Shown here one piece after another: positions 1-8,486 of a DNA stretch of 21,082 nt. The first letter of the stretch is position 1; every line of letters begins with the position of its first letter. The notes beneath the pieces were generated by a model. The model saw nothing but the letters and a program-made list of their open reading frames with translations. It had not been told where the DNA came from and searched no databases. The DNA is from DASUFI01 sp036274635 (GTDB taxonomy: Bacteria > Planctomycetota > B15-G4). The position numbers and the translations under genes are program-made. The stretch is from positions 1 to 21,082 of the forward strand of contig DASUFI010000197.1 of assembly GCA_036274635.1 (NCBI GenBank), written 5' to 3'.

Positions 1-181
1 TCCCTGCGCTGGGTCCCGCCTCGATCCGACACGAATTCCGCACCTTCCGCACTCGAAGCACTTCTTCGACGGGCTCCTAGCCGCGCAACCCGGCCTCGGA
101 GGCGCGCGCTCCAACCGGTATCCTCTGCCGGTCCGGCCGGAAAACGCCGTGTTTTCCCGCCGCGCCAGCCCTCGGAGCCCC

Positions 182-2653
182 GTGACCACGACGCAGCAGA
201 GCTCGGGCGTGTACAACCACCGCGCCATCGAGGCCCGCTGGCAGGCCCGCTGGCTCGAGCAGGGCACGTTCCGCACGCGCGACGACCTCTCGCTGCCCAA
301 GTGGTACGTGCTGGACTTCTTCCCCTACCCCAGCGGCAAGGGACTGCACGTCGGGCACCCGCTGGGATACATCGCCACCGACATCGTGGCCCGCTACAAG
401 CGGCACCGCGGCTTCAACGTGCTGCACCCCATGGGCTGGGACGCCTTCGGCCTGCCCGCCGAGCAGCACGCGCTGCGCACGGGCGTGCACCCGGCGCTCA
501 CCACCCGCGAGAACATCGACACCTTCCGCCGCCAGCTGCGCAACTTCGGCTTCAGCTACGACTGGTCGCGCGAGATCGACACCACCGACCCTGGCTACTA
601 CCGCTGGACGCAGTGGATCTTCCTCAAGCTGCTCGAGCGCGGCCTGGCCTACCAGGCCGAGGTGCCGGTGAACTGGTGCCCCGCGCTGGGCACGGTGCTG
701 GCCAACGAGGAGGTCATCGACGGCAAGTCCGAGGTGGGCGGCCACCCGGTCGAGCGCCGCCCGATGAAGCAGTGGCTGCTGCGCATCACGGCCTACGCCG
801 AGCGGCTGGTGAAGGACCTCGACGAGGTCGACTGGCCCGAGAACATCAAGGCCCTGCAGCGCAACTGGATCGGGCGCAGCACGGGCGCCGAGGTGGACTT
901 CCGCATCGCGTGGGGTCCGGGCGCGCCCGGCCAGGGTGAGCAGGTGCTGCGCATCTTCACCACGCGGCCGGACACGCTCTTCGGCGCCACGTACATGGTG
1001 GTGGCGCCCGAGCACCCGCTGGCCGACGCGCTCGCCACGCCCGCCCAGCGCGAGGCCTGCGCGGCCTACCGCAAGGCGGCGGCGGCCAAGTCGGACATGG
1101 AGCGCTCGGCGCTGGCGCGCGAGAAGACGGGCGTCTTCACCGGCAGCTTCGCGATCAATCCCGTGAACGGTGCCAAGCTGCCCATCTGGATCGCCGACTA
1201 CGTGATGATGACCTACGGCACGGGCGCCATCATGGCCGTGCCCGGCCAGGACGAGCGCGACTGGGACTTCGCCAAGGCTTACGACCTGCCCATCATCCGC
1301 ACCGTCCAGCCGCCGGAAGGCTGGGGCGACGAGGCGTACACGGGCGACGGCCCGGCCATCCACAGCCAGTTCCTCGACGGCCTCGACATGGCCACCGCCA
1401 AGGCGCGCATCACGGAGTGGCTGGTGCAGCACGGCCACGGCCGGCCCGCGGTGCACACCAAGCTGCGCGACTGGCTCTTCTCGCGCCAGCGCTACTGGGG
1501 CGAGCCCTTCCCGGTGCTGTACCGCGACGACGGCCAGGTGGTCGCGGTGCCGGAGAGCGAGCTGCCCGTGCGCCTGCCCGACGTCGAGCGCTACCAGCCC
1601 AGCGGCACGGGCGAGAGCCCGCTGGCCACGGTGGAGAGCTGGGTGCAGACGCAGGACCCGCGCACCGGCCAGCCCGCGCGGCGCGAGACGCACACCATGC
1701 CGCAGTGGGCCGGGTCGTGCTGGTACTACCTGCGCTTCCTCGATCCGCGCAATGCGCAGGCGCTCGTGGATCCCAAGCTCGAGAAGTACTGGATGCCCGT
1801 CGACCTCTACGTCGGCGGCGCTGAGCACGCCACGCTGCACCTGCTCTACGCTCGCTTCTGGCACAAGGTGCTCTACGACGCGGGCATCGTCTCCACCAAG
1901 GAGCCCTTCGGCCGACTCTTCTGCCAAGGCATGATCCTGGGCGAGGACCACGAGAAGATGTCCAAGAGCCGGGGCAACACGGTGAGCCCCGACGACGTGC
2001 TGCCCGAATACGGCGCGGACGCCTTCCGGCTGTACGAGATGTTCCTGGGGCCGCTCACGGCCACCAAGCCGTGGCAGACGGCCGGGCTGCAGGGCACGTA
2101 CCGCTTCCTCAAGCGCTGGTGGCGACTGTTCATCGACGAGGAGGGCGCGGTGGCCGTCTCGGACGCGCCGCCGGCGCCCGAGCTGCGCGCCGCCTTCCAC
2201 CGCACGCTGGCGCGCGTCACCGACGACGTCGAGCGCATGGACTTCAACACCGCCATCGCGGCCATGATGGAGCTGGTCAACGAGTTCACGCGGCTGGGCG
2301 CCTCGATGCCGCGCGAGCTGGCGCGCGACGCCCTGGTCATGCTCGAGCCCTTCGCGCCGCACGTGGCCGAGGAGCTGAACGCCCGCGTGCTCGGCGCCGC
2401 CTCGCCCGAGCTGGCCTGGCAGCGCTGGCCCGAGGCCGACCGCAGCTACCTCGTGCAGGACAGCGTGGAGATCGGCGTGCAGGTGAACGGCAAGCTGCGC
2501 GCCACCATCCGCGTGGCCAAGGACCTCGACCCCGCCGCGCTGGAGGCCGCCGCGCGCGCGGAGCCCAACGTGGCTCGGCAATTGCAGGGCGCCACGGTGA
2601 AGAAGGTCGTGGCCGTGCCCGGCCGCATCGTCAACTTCGTGCTGGGTCGCTGA
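182..2653 (+). CDS. leuS: Leucyl-tRNA synthetase (class Ia)
   Basis: This cytoplasmic enzyme charges tRNA-Leu with leucine using ATP. From the GTG at 182 it is 823 aa, within the usual bacterial range. The HIGH-type signature is HVGH at about residues 56-59, after PYPSGKG. The KMSKS loop is at about 592-596 (EKMSKSRGN). Between them lies the CP1 editing domain with TTRPDTLFGATY and the TYGTGAIMAVPGQDERDWDF stretch, both typical of LeuRS editing sites. The C-terminal part (VQVNGKLRATI) fits the anticodon-binding and C-terminal domains. I chose the GTG at 182 because a GGAG lies just before it (174-177), though the spacing is short. An in-frame GTG at 149 would add 11 residues and has a poorer ribosome site. 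The stop overlaps the next start by one base (TGATG), so the downstream membrane protein is probably co-translated. Confidence 0.96.
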   Translation: MTTTQQSSGVYNHRAIEARWQARWLEQGTFRTRDDLSLPKWYVLDFFPYPSGKGLHVGHPLGYIATDIVARYKRHRGFNVLHPMGWDAFGLPAEQHALRTGVHPALTTRENIDTFRRQLRNFGFSYDWSREIDTTDPGYYRWTQWIFLKLLERGLAYQAEVPVNWCPALGTVLANEEVIDGKSEVGGHPVERRPMKQWLLRITAYAERLVKDLDEVDWPENIKALQRNWIGRSTGAEVDFRIAWGPGAPGQGEQVLRIFTTRPDTLFGATYMVVAPEHPLADALATPAQREACAAYRKAAAAKSDMERSALAREKTGVFTGSFAINPVNGAKLPIWIADYVMMTYGTGAIMAVPGQDERDWDFAKAYDLPIIRTVQPPEGWGDEAYTGDGPAIHSQFLDGLDMATAKARITEWLVQHGHGRPAVHTKLRDWLFSRQRYWGEPFPVLYRDDGQVVAVPESELPVRLPDVERYQPSGTGESPLATVESWVQTQDPRTGQPARRETHTMPQWAGSCWYYLRFLDPRNAQALVDPKLEKYWMPVDLYVGGAEHATLHLLYARFWHKVLYDAGIVSTKEPFGRLFCQGMILGEDHEKMSKSRGNTVSPDDVLPEYGADAFRLYEMFLGPLTATKPWQTAGLQGTYRFLKRWWRLFIDEEGAVAVSDAPPAPELRAAFHRTLARVTDDVERMDFNTAIAAMMELVNEFTRLGASMPRELARDALVMLEPFAPHVAEELNARVLGAASPELAWQRWPEADRSYLVQDSVEIGVQVNGKLRATIRVAKDLDPAALEAAARAEPNVARQLQGATVKKVVAVPGRIVNFVLGR

Positions 2654-5082
2654 TGCGCGCGCTGGGCCTGGCCCTGGTGAGCGCCGCCGTGCTGCTGCTG
2701 CAGCTGGTCCAGACGCGCGTGTTCTCGGTGATGCTGTGGCACCACCTCACCTACCTGGTGGTCACCTTCACGCTGCTGGGCTTCGCGGCCGGCGGCACGG
2801 CGCTGGCCTGCCGGCCGGCCTGGCTCAAGGGCGACGTGGGCCAGCGCCTCGCCCGCGCCGCGCTGCTCTTCGGCCTCACGGTGCTGGGCGCCTACATGGT
2901 CATGACGCGCGTCCCGCCGCAGACCGGCTTCACGAGCCTCAGCATCGCGACCGCGGCCTTCCACTACGCGCTGCTGCTGGTGCCCATGATCTTCGGCGGC
3001 TTCGTGGTGGCCCTCGCGCTGGCAGACGCGGGGGCCAGCGTCGGCCGCACCTACGCCGTCAACATGGTGGGCTCGGCCCTCGGCTGCCTGCTCTACGTGC
3101 CGGTGCTGCGCAAGCTGGGCGGCGAGGGCTGCGTGGAGCTGTCGGCGGCCATGACGCTGCTCGCGGCGGCGTGCTTCGCCGGGCGCCGCGCGGCGCTGCC
3201 GGCCGCAGCCGCGCTGGCCCTCGCGGTGCTGGCCTTCGCCGAGCCCACGGCGCTGTTCGCGGTGCCCATCGCGCCCAGCAAGGCCATGGTCATGCAGCTC
3301 GCGCGCGACGACACACAGCGCGTGCTGCTCACGCGCTGGGACCCGATCTGTCGCATCGACGTGGTGGGCCCCGAGAACCCCGCCAGCCCCGACAACCGCA
3401 CGATCTACCAGGACGGCGACGCGTCCACGGTCATGGCCGTCGGGCACTACGAGGACGAGACGAACGTCCTCGCCAAGGAGGGGCTGCCCTACCTGCTCTT
3501 CCGCAACCAGGCGCCGCGCGTGCTGGCCATCGGCATCGGCGGCGGCGTGGACATCCTGCAGGCCGTCGCCAAGGGCCGGCCGCTGCCGCCCGGCCAGCGC
3601 GTGGACTTCACCGGCGTGGAGATCAATGCCACGACCTATGGCCTGATGACCAACGACTACGAGCAGCTCACCGGCGACCGCTACCACCTGCCGGGCGTGC
3701 ACGTGGAGCTGGACGAGGGCCGCTCGTGGCTGCGGCGCTCGGACCAGACCTACGACATCATCCAGATGACGGGCACGGACACCTACGCGGCGCTGGCCTC
3801 CGGCAGCTACGTGATGACCGAGTCCTACCTGTACACCGCCGAGGCCTACGACGACTTCCTCGCGCACCTGAATCCGGACGGCGTCATCTCCGTGCTGCGC
3901 TTCCGCTTCACGCCGCCGCGCGAGGAGCTGCGCCTCGCCGGCATCGCCGTGGACGCCCTGCGCCGCGGCGGCGCGCCGAGCCCGGCCGACCACATCCTCA
4001 TGATCGGCTACGACGGCCCCAACGTCACGCTCGAGGACGGCCGCGAGATCGGCCTCGACTACTGCGCGCTGCTCATCCGCAAGCAGCCCTTCACCGCGGA
4101 GCAGGTGGGCGTCTACACGCGCTACTGCCGCAGCAACCCCCGCACGCACATCATGTACGCGCCCGGCGTGCCGTCCACGGGCGCCACCGCGGACTTCTTC
4201 GCCGCCGTGCGCGAGGGGCCCGAAGCGCTCGCGGCGTTCCGCTCGCACTACCCGTACAACCTCGCGCCCGTCACGGACGACGACCCCTTCTTCTTCCGCT
4301 ACGACCGCTGGGACGACGCCTTCGCCAAGCTCTTCGGCGGCGGCCTCGGCGCCCACGTCGACGACGACGGCCCCGCCGGCCGCGCGGCCGCGGAATACAA
4401 GAACATCGTCGGCGCCGAGCCCATCGGCCTCATCATGCTCATGACGGTGCTGGGGGAGACCTCGCTGCTCGTGGCCCTGCTGGTGCTCGTGCCCCTGTGG
4501 CTGTTCCGGCGCGAAGGCCTGGCCGTCACCGGCGCCGGCCGCTGGGTGCTGTACTTCTTCGGCCTCGGCGCCGGCTACATCCTGCTCGAGGTCGTGTGCA
4601 TGCAGCGCTTCGTGCTCTTCCTCGGCAACCCCGGCTACGCCATCTCGGTCGTGCTGCTCACCTTCCTGCTGTTCTCGGGCCTGGGCGCGGCCGTCGCGGG
4701 GCGCAGCAGCGACCCCTCCCGCACGCTCCAGCGGGCGCTGCCCGCCGTGGTCGTCCTCATCGTGCTCCTCGCCCTCGGTCTCCATCCGCTCTTCGAGGCC
4801 ACGCTGCGCTACCCGCTGGCGGCGCGCCTGGCCATCACCGTCGCGGTGCTGGCGCCCGCGGCCTTCATCATGGGCATGCCGTTCCCCTCGGGCCTGCGCC
4901 TCGTCTCCGGCCGCGCCGCGCCGCTGGTCCCGTGGGCCTTCGGCGTGAACGGCGGAGCCTCCGTGGTGGCCAGCGTGATTGGTATCCTCATCGCCATGCT
5001 GGTGGGCTTCACGACGGTGTTCGTCGTGGCCGCCGCGTGCTACGCGGCGGCCTTCCTCGCGGGCCGGTCCGCGCGAGCGTGA
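2653..5082 (+). CDS. Polytopic membrane protein with spermidine-synthase-like SAM-binding domain
   Basis: The protein is 809 aa. Hydrophobic segments at about residues 3-20, 28-48, 75-95, 105-130, 140-155 and 168-205 form an N-terminal membrane block. A soluble Rossmann domain follows, with the glycine motif GIGGGVD at about 294-300 and an acidic residue after the next strand (VEIN, E323), as in polyamine synthases and other SAM-dependent enzymes. The stretch YDIIQMTGTDTYA resembles the spermidine-synthase active-site region. From about residue 590 there are six or more further membrane segments. This matches the spermidine-synthase-like transmembrane family, whose substrate is generally unknown, so true spermidine synthesis is not claimed. 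The start ATG overlaps the leuS stop. The end overlaps the ferredoxin gene in a GTGA. The family call is firm and the reaction is unknown. Confidence 0.88.
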   Translation: MRALGLALVSAAVLLLQLVQTRVFSVMLWHHLTYLVVTFTLLGFAAGGTALACRPAWLKGDVGQRLARAALLFGLTVLGAYMVMTRVPPQTGFTSLSIATAAFHYALLLVPMIFGGFVVALALADAGASVGRTYAVNMVGSALGCLLYVPVLRKLGGEGCVELSAAMTLLAAACFAGRRAALPAAAALALAVLAFAEPTALFAVPIAPSKAMVMQLARDDTQRVLLTRWDPICRIDVVGPENPASPDNRTIYQDGDASTVMAVGHYEDETNVLAKEGLPYLLFRNQAPRVLAIGIGGGVDILQAVAKGRPLPPGQRVDFTGVEINATTYGLMTNDYEQLTGDRYHLPGVHVELDEGRSWLRRSDQTYDIIQMTGTDTYAALASGSYVMTESYLYTAEAYDDFLAHLNPDGVISVLRFRFTPPREELRLAGIAVDALRRGGAPSPADHILMIGYDGPNVTLEDGREIGLDYCALLIRKQPFTAEQVGVYTRYCRSNPRTHIMYAPGVPSTGATADFFAAVREGPEALAAFRSHYPYNLAPVTDDDPFFFRYDRWDDAFAKLFGGGLGAHVDDDGPAGRAAAEYKNIVGAEPIGLIMLMTVLGETSLLVALLVLVPLWLFRREGLAVTGAGRWVLYFFGLGAGYILLEVVCMQRFVLFLGNPGYAISVVLLTFLLFSGLGAAVAGRSSDPSRTLQRALPAVVVLIVLLALGLHPLFEATLRYPLAARLAITVAVLAPAAFIMGMPFPSGLRLVSGRAAPLVPWAFGVNGGASVVASVIGILIAMLVGFTTVFVVAAACYAAAFLAGRSARA

Positions 5083-5390
5083 GCGACGGCGGCGAGTCCG
5101 CTCGCGCGGGCCGCACGCTCATCTTCGTCTGCCACGGGCCCTCGTGCTCGGAGCGCGGGAGCCCGGAGACGTGCCGGCGATTGCGCGAGGCCATTGCGGC
5201 CTCGCCGGCACGGCGCGCGCTGCGCGTGTGCGAGACGGGCTGCCTGGACAACTGCGCGACCGGGCCGAACGTGTTGGTGAGCCACGAGCGGCTCATCCGC
5301 ACGGGAGTGCTGCCGGCGGAGACGGCGGCGCTCCTGGAGTTCCTGCTCGGGCCCGCGGCGGGGCGCTTCGACCCACCGCCGACGGGGTAG
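5079..5390 (+). CDS. Thioredoxin-like [2Fe-2S] ferredoxin domain protein
   Basis: This small 103-aa cytoplasmic protein has the cysteine pattern of the thioredoxin-fold [2Fe-2S] ferredoxins. C18 and C23 are near the N-terminus (VCHGPSC), and C51, C55 and C59 fall in VCETGCLDNCATGPNV. The last motif, C-x3-C followed by a GP and a hydrophobic strand, is the hallmark of the family (compare NuoE and the clostridial ferredoxin). The likely ligands are C18, C23, C55 and C59. C32 and C51 are extra. The start is GTG at 5079, overlapping the previous stop in a GTGA, so it is coupled to the membrane protein. It probably transfers electrons or serves an iron-sulfur redox role, but the partner cannot be read from context. 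Confidence 0.85.
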   Translation: MSDGGESARAGRTLIFVCHGPSCSERGSPETCRRLREAIAASPARRALRVCETGCLDNCATGPNVLVSHERLIRTGVLPAETAALLEFLLGPAAGRFDPPPTG

Positions 5391-5403
5391 CGCGGCGCAG
5401 GGC

Positions 5404-5432
5404 TTGCCCTCGCTCGGCGCGGCGCGGATCAT
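5404..5432 (+). promoter_or_regulatory. Possible sigma70-type promoter of the tRNA-Arg gene
   Basis: TTGCCC (5404-5409) and GATCAT (5427-5432) are separated by 17 bases, each matching the consensus at 4 of 6 positions. Transcription would start around 5439, just before the tRNA at 5444. A short inverted repeat (AGGGC, two bases, GCCCT; 5399-5410) overlaps the -35 element. The positioning is good but the hexamers are only moderate. Confidence 0.35.
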
Positions 5433-5443
5433 CGTCGGCTCGT

Positions 5444-5520
5444 GCACCCGTAGCTCAGCTGGATAGAGCGCTTGCCTCCGGAGCAAGAGGTCACAGGTTC
5501 GACTCCTGTCGGGTGTACCA
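5444..5520 (+). tRNA. tRNA-Arg (anticodon CCG)
   Basis: This 77-base cloverleaf includes an encoded CCA end. The acceptor GCACCCG pairs with CGGGTGT (the first pair is a G-U wobble). The D-arm is GCTC/GAGC, and the anticodon stem CTTGC/GCAAG has loop CTCCGGA, giving anticodon CCG, which reads CGG arginine codons. The T-arm ACAGG/CCTGT has loop TTCGACT, and the discriminator is A. It sits between core genes and the defence cluster, and tRNA genes are frequent integration targets. I could not find a second copy of its 3' end elsewhere in the window by eye. Confidence 0.96.
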
Positions 5521-5730
5521 GTGGTGCGGGAGGGCTGAAAGGCGAGGGGGAGAGAGCGCTTAGCGGGCATCTGGCAAAGGCGCGCCAGGACGCGCGGCGT
5601 GGGGCGGTTGGGGGTAGCCGGACACGCCGGCCGGAGCGCGGGCCCAGCGGCTGCACGGCGCGGCCGTGGGGGCCACGTGCTCTCGATGCTCTCGGCCGGC
5701 CCGGTTCGCGGGCTCTCCCCCGGTATGATC

Positions 5731-5750
5731 CGCTCACCCACGGGAGAGCG
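5731..5750. repeat. Interrupted palindrome, possible operator
   Basis: The two 10-base halves match as inverted repeats at 8 of 10 positions: CGCTC pairs with GAGCG, and inside that CCC pairs with GGG around a short centre. It lies directly after the TATGAT at 5724-5729, where a repressor site or a 5'-end hairpin would be placed. No controller protein gene is visible nearby, so the function is inferred from position only. Confidence 0.35.
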
Positions 5751-5880
5751 CATTGCACAGCGGGACTGGGCACATGACGGCACGGCTCAGTCGGCGTTCG
5801 GCGGGTCTGCCTAACGCGGAGGCCGGCGGGCGCGCGATGCGGACGGCCGCGTCGCGCCCTCGGGCGCGGCCGGACTGCTG

Positions 5881-5903
5881 AGCGGCAGAATCGTTATGCC
5901 GCT
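5881..5903. repeat. Perfect 7-base inverted repeat upstream of hsdR
   Basis: AGCGGCA and TGCCGCT flank a 9-base AT-richer spacer (GAATCGTTA), ending 32 bases before the hsdR start. It could be an operator or a leader hairpin. There is no T-tract after it, so a simple terminator is unlikely. Confidence 0.4.
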
Positions 5904-5935
5904 TGACCACCAGTACCGCTGAACGAGGCGCCTGA

Positions 5936-8476
5936 GTGTCCGAGAAGGAAGCCACAGCCCGCATCAAGATCAACAAGCTGCTCGAAGCAGCCGGCTGGCG
6001 CTTCTCTCCCCAAGGCGACCAACCCACCAACATCCGCCTCGAACCCAGCGTCACACTCAGGTCCGCCGACCTCGACGTGCTCGGCGACAACTTCGAGAAG
6101 ACGAGCAAGGGCTTCGTCGACTTCCTCCTGCTCGACGCCAGTGGCTTCCCGCTCATCGTCCTCGAGGCCAAGGCCGAGGACAAGAATCCGCTCACCGCGA
6201 AAGAGCAGGCGCGCAAGTACGCTCGCTCTCAGAACTGCCGCTTCGTCATCCTATCCAACGGCAACCTCCACTACTTCTGGGATCTCGAACGCGGCAATCC
6301 GTACGTCATCACCTCGTTCCCGACGCCTGACTCGGTCATCGGCTACCAGAAGATCACGCCCGATCCACAGCGCCTGATCGCAGAGCAGGTTGGCGAGGAC
6401 TACATCGCGCTCACGCAACGCCCGAACTACCAGTCCGAAGCCGGCTGGAAGAACGAAGCGGAGCGGCCCGCCTACATCCAGGCCAACAAGCTCCGCTTTC
6501 TGCGTCCGTACCAGTTGAAGGCGATCCAGCGCCTGCAGGCTGCCGTCGGGGATGGCAAGGACCGCTTCCTGTTCGAGATGGCGACCGGGACTGGCAAGAC
6601 CCTGACCGCTGCCGCCGTCATCAAGCTCTTCCTGCGCTCGGGCAACGTGCGGCGCGTGCTCTTCCTGGTGGACCGCCTCGAACTGGAAGACCAGGCCAAG
6701 AAGGCCTTTGCCGCGCTGCTGTCTGCCGACTTCCAGACGGTCATCTACAAGGAGAACCGGGACGACTGGCGCCGTGCAGAGATCGTCGTCACCACCGTGC
6801 AGTCCCTGCTCTTCAACAACAAGTACCAGAAGCTCTTCTCGCCGACCGACTTCGACCTGGTGATCTCCGACGAAGCGCACCGCTCTATCGGCGGCAACGC
6901 CCGCGCGGTCTTCGACTACTTCATCGGCTGGAAGCTCGGCCTGACCGCGACACCGCGCGACTATCTACGGCGGGTCGATGGCTCGAACCCGGGAATACGC
7001 GACCCGCGCGAGGCCGAGCGTCGCTTGCTGCTCGACACCTACCGCACGTTCGGGTGTGAGGACAGCCAGCCGACCTTTCGCTACTCCCTGCTCGACGGCG
7101 TGAAGGAAGGATACCTGATCAATCCCACGGTCGTGGATGCCCGCACAGGGATTACGACTCAACTGCTCTCCGACGAGGGATTCGTCGTCTCATTTACGGA
7201 CGATACCGGCGAGGACCGGCAGCAGGCTTTCAAGCAGCGTGAGTTCGAGAAGCGCTTCTTCGCCGATGCCACCAATCAGCTCTTCTGCAAGACGTTTCTC
7301 GAAAACGCCCTCCGTGACCCCGTCAGCGGTGAGATCGGCAAGTCGATCATCTTCGCCGTCAGCCAGAACCATGCGGCCAAGATCGCGCAGATCCTCAACA
7401 AGATGGCCGATCGCATGTACCCCGGCAAGTACCAGTCGGACTTCGCGGTGCAGGTGACCAGCCAGATTCCCGACGCCCAGCAGTTCACTGTCAACTTCAG
7501 CAACAACAACCTGCTCGGTTCGGGCAACTTCATTCCGGCCTATAAGACCAGCAAGGCAAGGGTGTGCGTGACGGTCGGAATGATGACCACCGGCTACGAC
7601 TGCACGGATCTTCTCAACCTCGGTCTGTTCCGCCCGATCTTCTCGCCGACCGACTTCATCCAGATCAAAGGCCGGGGCACCCGCAAGCACGACTTTCTGG
7701 AACAGCTCTTCGACGAGAGCCTCAAGGACGGCGTGCAGAACCCGTCCAAGACCGCGTACAAGCTCTTCGACTTCTTCGCCAACTGCGAGTACTTCGAGGA
7801 GGAATTCAACTACGACGAAGTGCTGAAGCTTCCGCCGCCGAGAGCAAAGGGACCCGGAGAAGACGGCGGCGAGGGCCCCGTGGTGGGTGGCGGCACCTAC
7901 GAGCACCTCGGCGCCGACATCCTCGCGATGGTCAAGGAAGAGACCATCGGCCACGAGGGAATGAAGATCGACCGGATGTTCTTTGAGAAGTTCGAGGACG
8001 TCGTGCGCGCCGACAACACCATTGGTGCTGCCGTCGAGGCTGGGCAGTGGGACCGCGTCATCGACTACGTGAATCGCGAAGTCTTCGACAAGCCCGAGGA
8101 CTACTACACCCTCGACAAGCTGCGTAAAGCCGCGGCCTTGGATCGACGCCTGACCCTGCGCGAGATCCTCGAGAAGGTCTTCGGACTCATCCCGCGCTTC
8201 AAGTCCAAGGACGAACTGCTGGAGGAGGAGTTCGCCAAGTTCGTCGCCGACACCAAGCCCGACGAGGCCGCGGCCATTCCCGCGATCAAGACGTACTTCA
8301 AGGCGTACGTCACGAGCGGGCGCGTGCGCGACATCATCGACAGTCGGCAGTTCACCGATCTCGCGACCAACCCGGTCTTCTCAACCCGTGACTTCAGGGC
8401 CGTGCCGCCGAAGTACCGCACCCTCGTCCCGGAATACGTCAAGGATTACGTCTCCTTGAACCAGTTCGCCGCCTGA
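5936..8476 (+). CDS. hsdR: Type I restriction endonuclease subunit R (EcoEI-like)
   Basis: This motor and nuclease subunit of a type I restriction complex translocates and cuts DNA that lacks the host methylation. It is 846 aa, near the short EcoEI-type R subunits and shorter than EcoKI R. The N-terminal PD-(D/E)XK nuclease has D62 (VDFLLL) and E77-A-K79. The helicase has Walker A ATGTGKT at about 216-222 and a DEAH box at about 312-315. A second RecA lobe follows, with GMMTTGYD and QIKGRGTRKHD. The C-terminal third (YKLFDFFANCEYFEEEF onward) fits the EcoEI R C-terminal domain. The GTG start at 5936 follows GAGG with 7-base spacing. It leads an operon: the methyltransferase-specificity gene begins 10 bases after the stop. 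All catalytic motifs look intact, so the enzyme is probably active. Confidence 0.95.
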   Translation: MSEKEATARIKINKLLEAAGWRFSPQGDQPTNIRLEPSVTLRSADLDVLGDNFEKTSKGFVDFLLLDASGFPLIVLEAKAEDKNPLTAKEQARKYARSQNCRFVILSNGNLHYFWDLERGNPYVITSFPTPDSVIGYQKITPDPQRLIAEQVGEDYIALTQRPNYQSEAGWKNEAERPAYIQANKLRFLRPYQLKAIQRLQAAVGDGKDRFLFEMATGTGKTLTAAAVIKLFLRSGNVRRVLFLVDRLELEDQAKKAFAALLSADFQTVIYKENRDDWRRAEIVVTTVQSLLFNNKYQKLFSPTDFDLVISDEAHRSIGGNARAVFDYFIGWKLGLTATPRDYLRRVDGSNPGIRDPREAERRLLLDTYRTFGCEDSQPTFRYSLLDGVKEGYLINPTVVDARTGITTQLLSDEGFVVSFTDDTGEDRQQAFKQREFEKRFFADATNQLFCKTFLENALRDPVSGEIGKSIIFAVSQNHAAKIAQILNKMADRMYPGKYQSDFAVQVTSQIPDAQQFTVNFSNNNLLGSGNFIPAYKTSKARVCVTVGMMTTGYDCTDLLNLGLFRPIFSPTDFIQIKGRGTRKHDFLEQLFDESLKDGVQNPSKTAYKLFDFFANCEYFEEEFNYDEVLKLPPPRAKGPGEDGGEGPVVGGGTYEHLGADILAMVKEETIGHEGMKIDRMFFEKFEDVVRADNTIGAAVEAGQWDRVIDYVNREVFDKPEDYYTLDKLRKAAALDRRLTLREILEKVFGLIPRFKSKDELLEEEFAKFVADTKPDEAAAIPAIKTYFKAYVTSGRVRDIIDSRQFTDLATNPVFSTRDFRAVPPKYRTLVPEYVKDYVSLNQFAA

Positions 8477-8486
8477 AGGAGACCGC

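Larger units (their letters stand above)
5521..5935 (+). other. 415-base intergenic region between tRNA-Arg and hsdR
   Basis: No convincing gene is seen on either strand; the open frames here have no ribosome site or recognisable product. It contains a good -10-like hexamer TATGAT at 5724-5729 (no clear -35), an interrupted palindrome at 5731-5750 and a second palindrome at 5881-5903. It probably holds the promoter and control region of the restriction operon and the left edge of the inserted DNA. The GAGG at 5925-5928 is the likely ribosome site of hsdR. Confidence 0.5.

Noticed and set aside
77..2581. Very long open frame on the - strand across leuS
   Set aside because: It is antisense to a clear leucyl-tRNA synthetase. 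High GC with G/C third positions makes such antisense frames common, and it has His/Arg/Ala-rich shadow composition with no domain.
2446..4785. Long - strand open frame across the membrane protein
   Set aside because: It is antisense to a gene with clear membrane segments and a Rossmann motif; the frame is low-complexity Glu/His/Arg/Ala.
2736..5078. A long + strand frame leading into the ferredoxin
   Set aside because: Only the last 104 codons encode a recognisable protein. The earlier part is a frame-shifted Arg/Pro/Ala-rich shadow of the membrane protein; the ferredoxin begins at the GTG at 5079.
5490..5520. tRNA 3' end as one half of a direct-repeat pair (att site)
   Set aside because: I scanned for a second copy of TTCGACTCCTGT or similar within the window and did not see one; a copy could lie outside.
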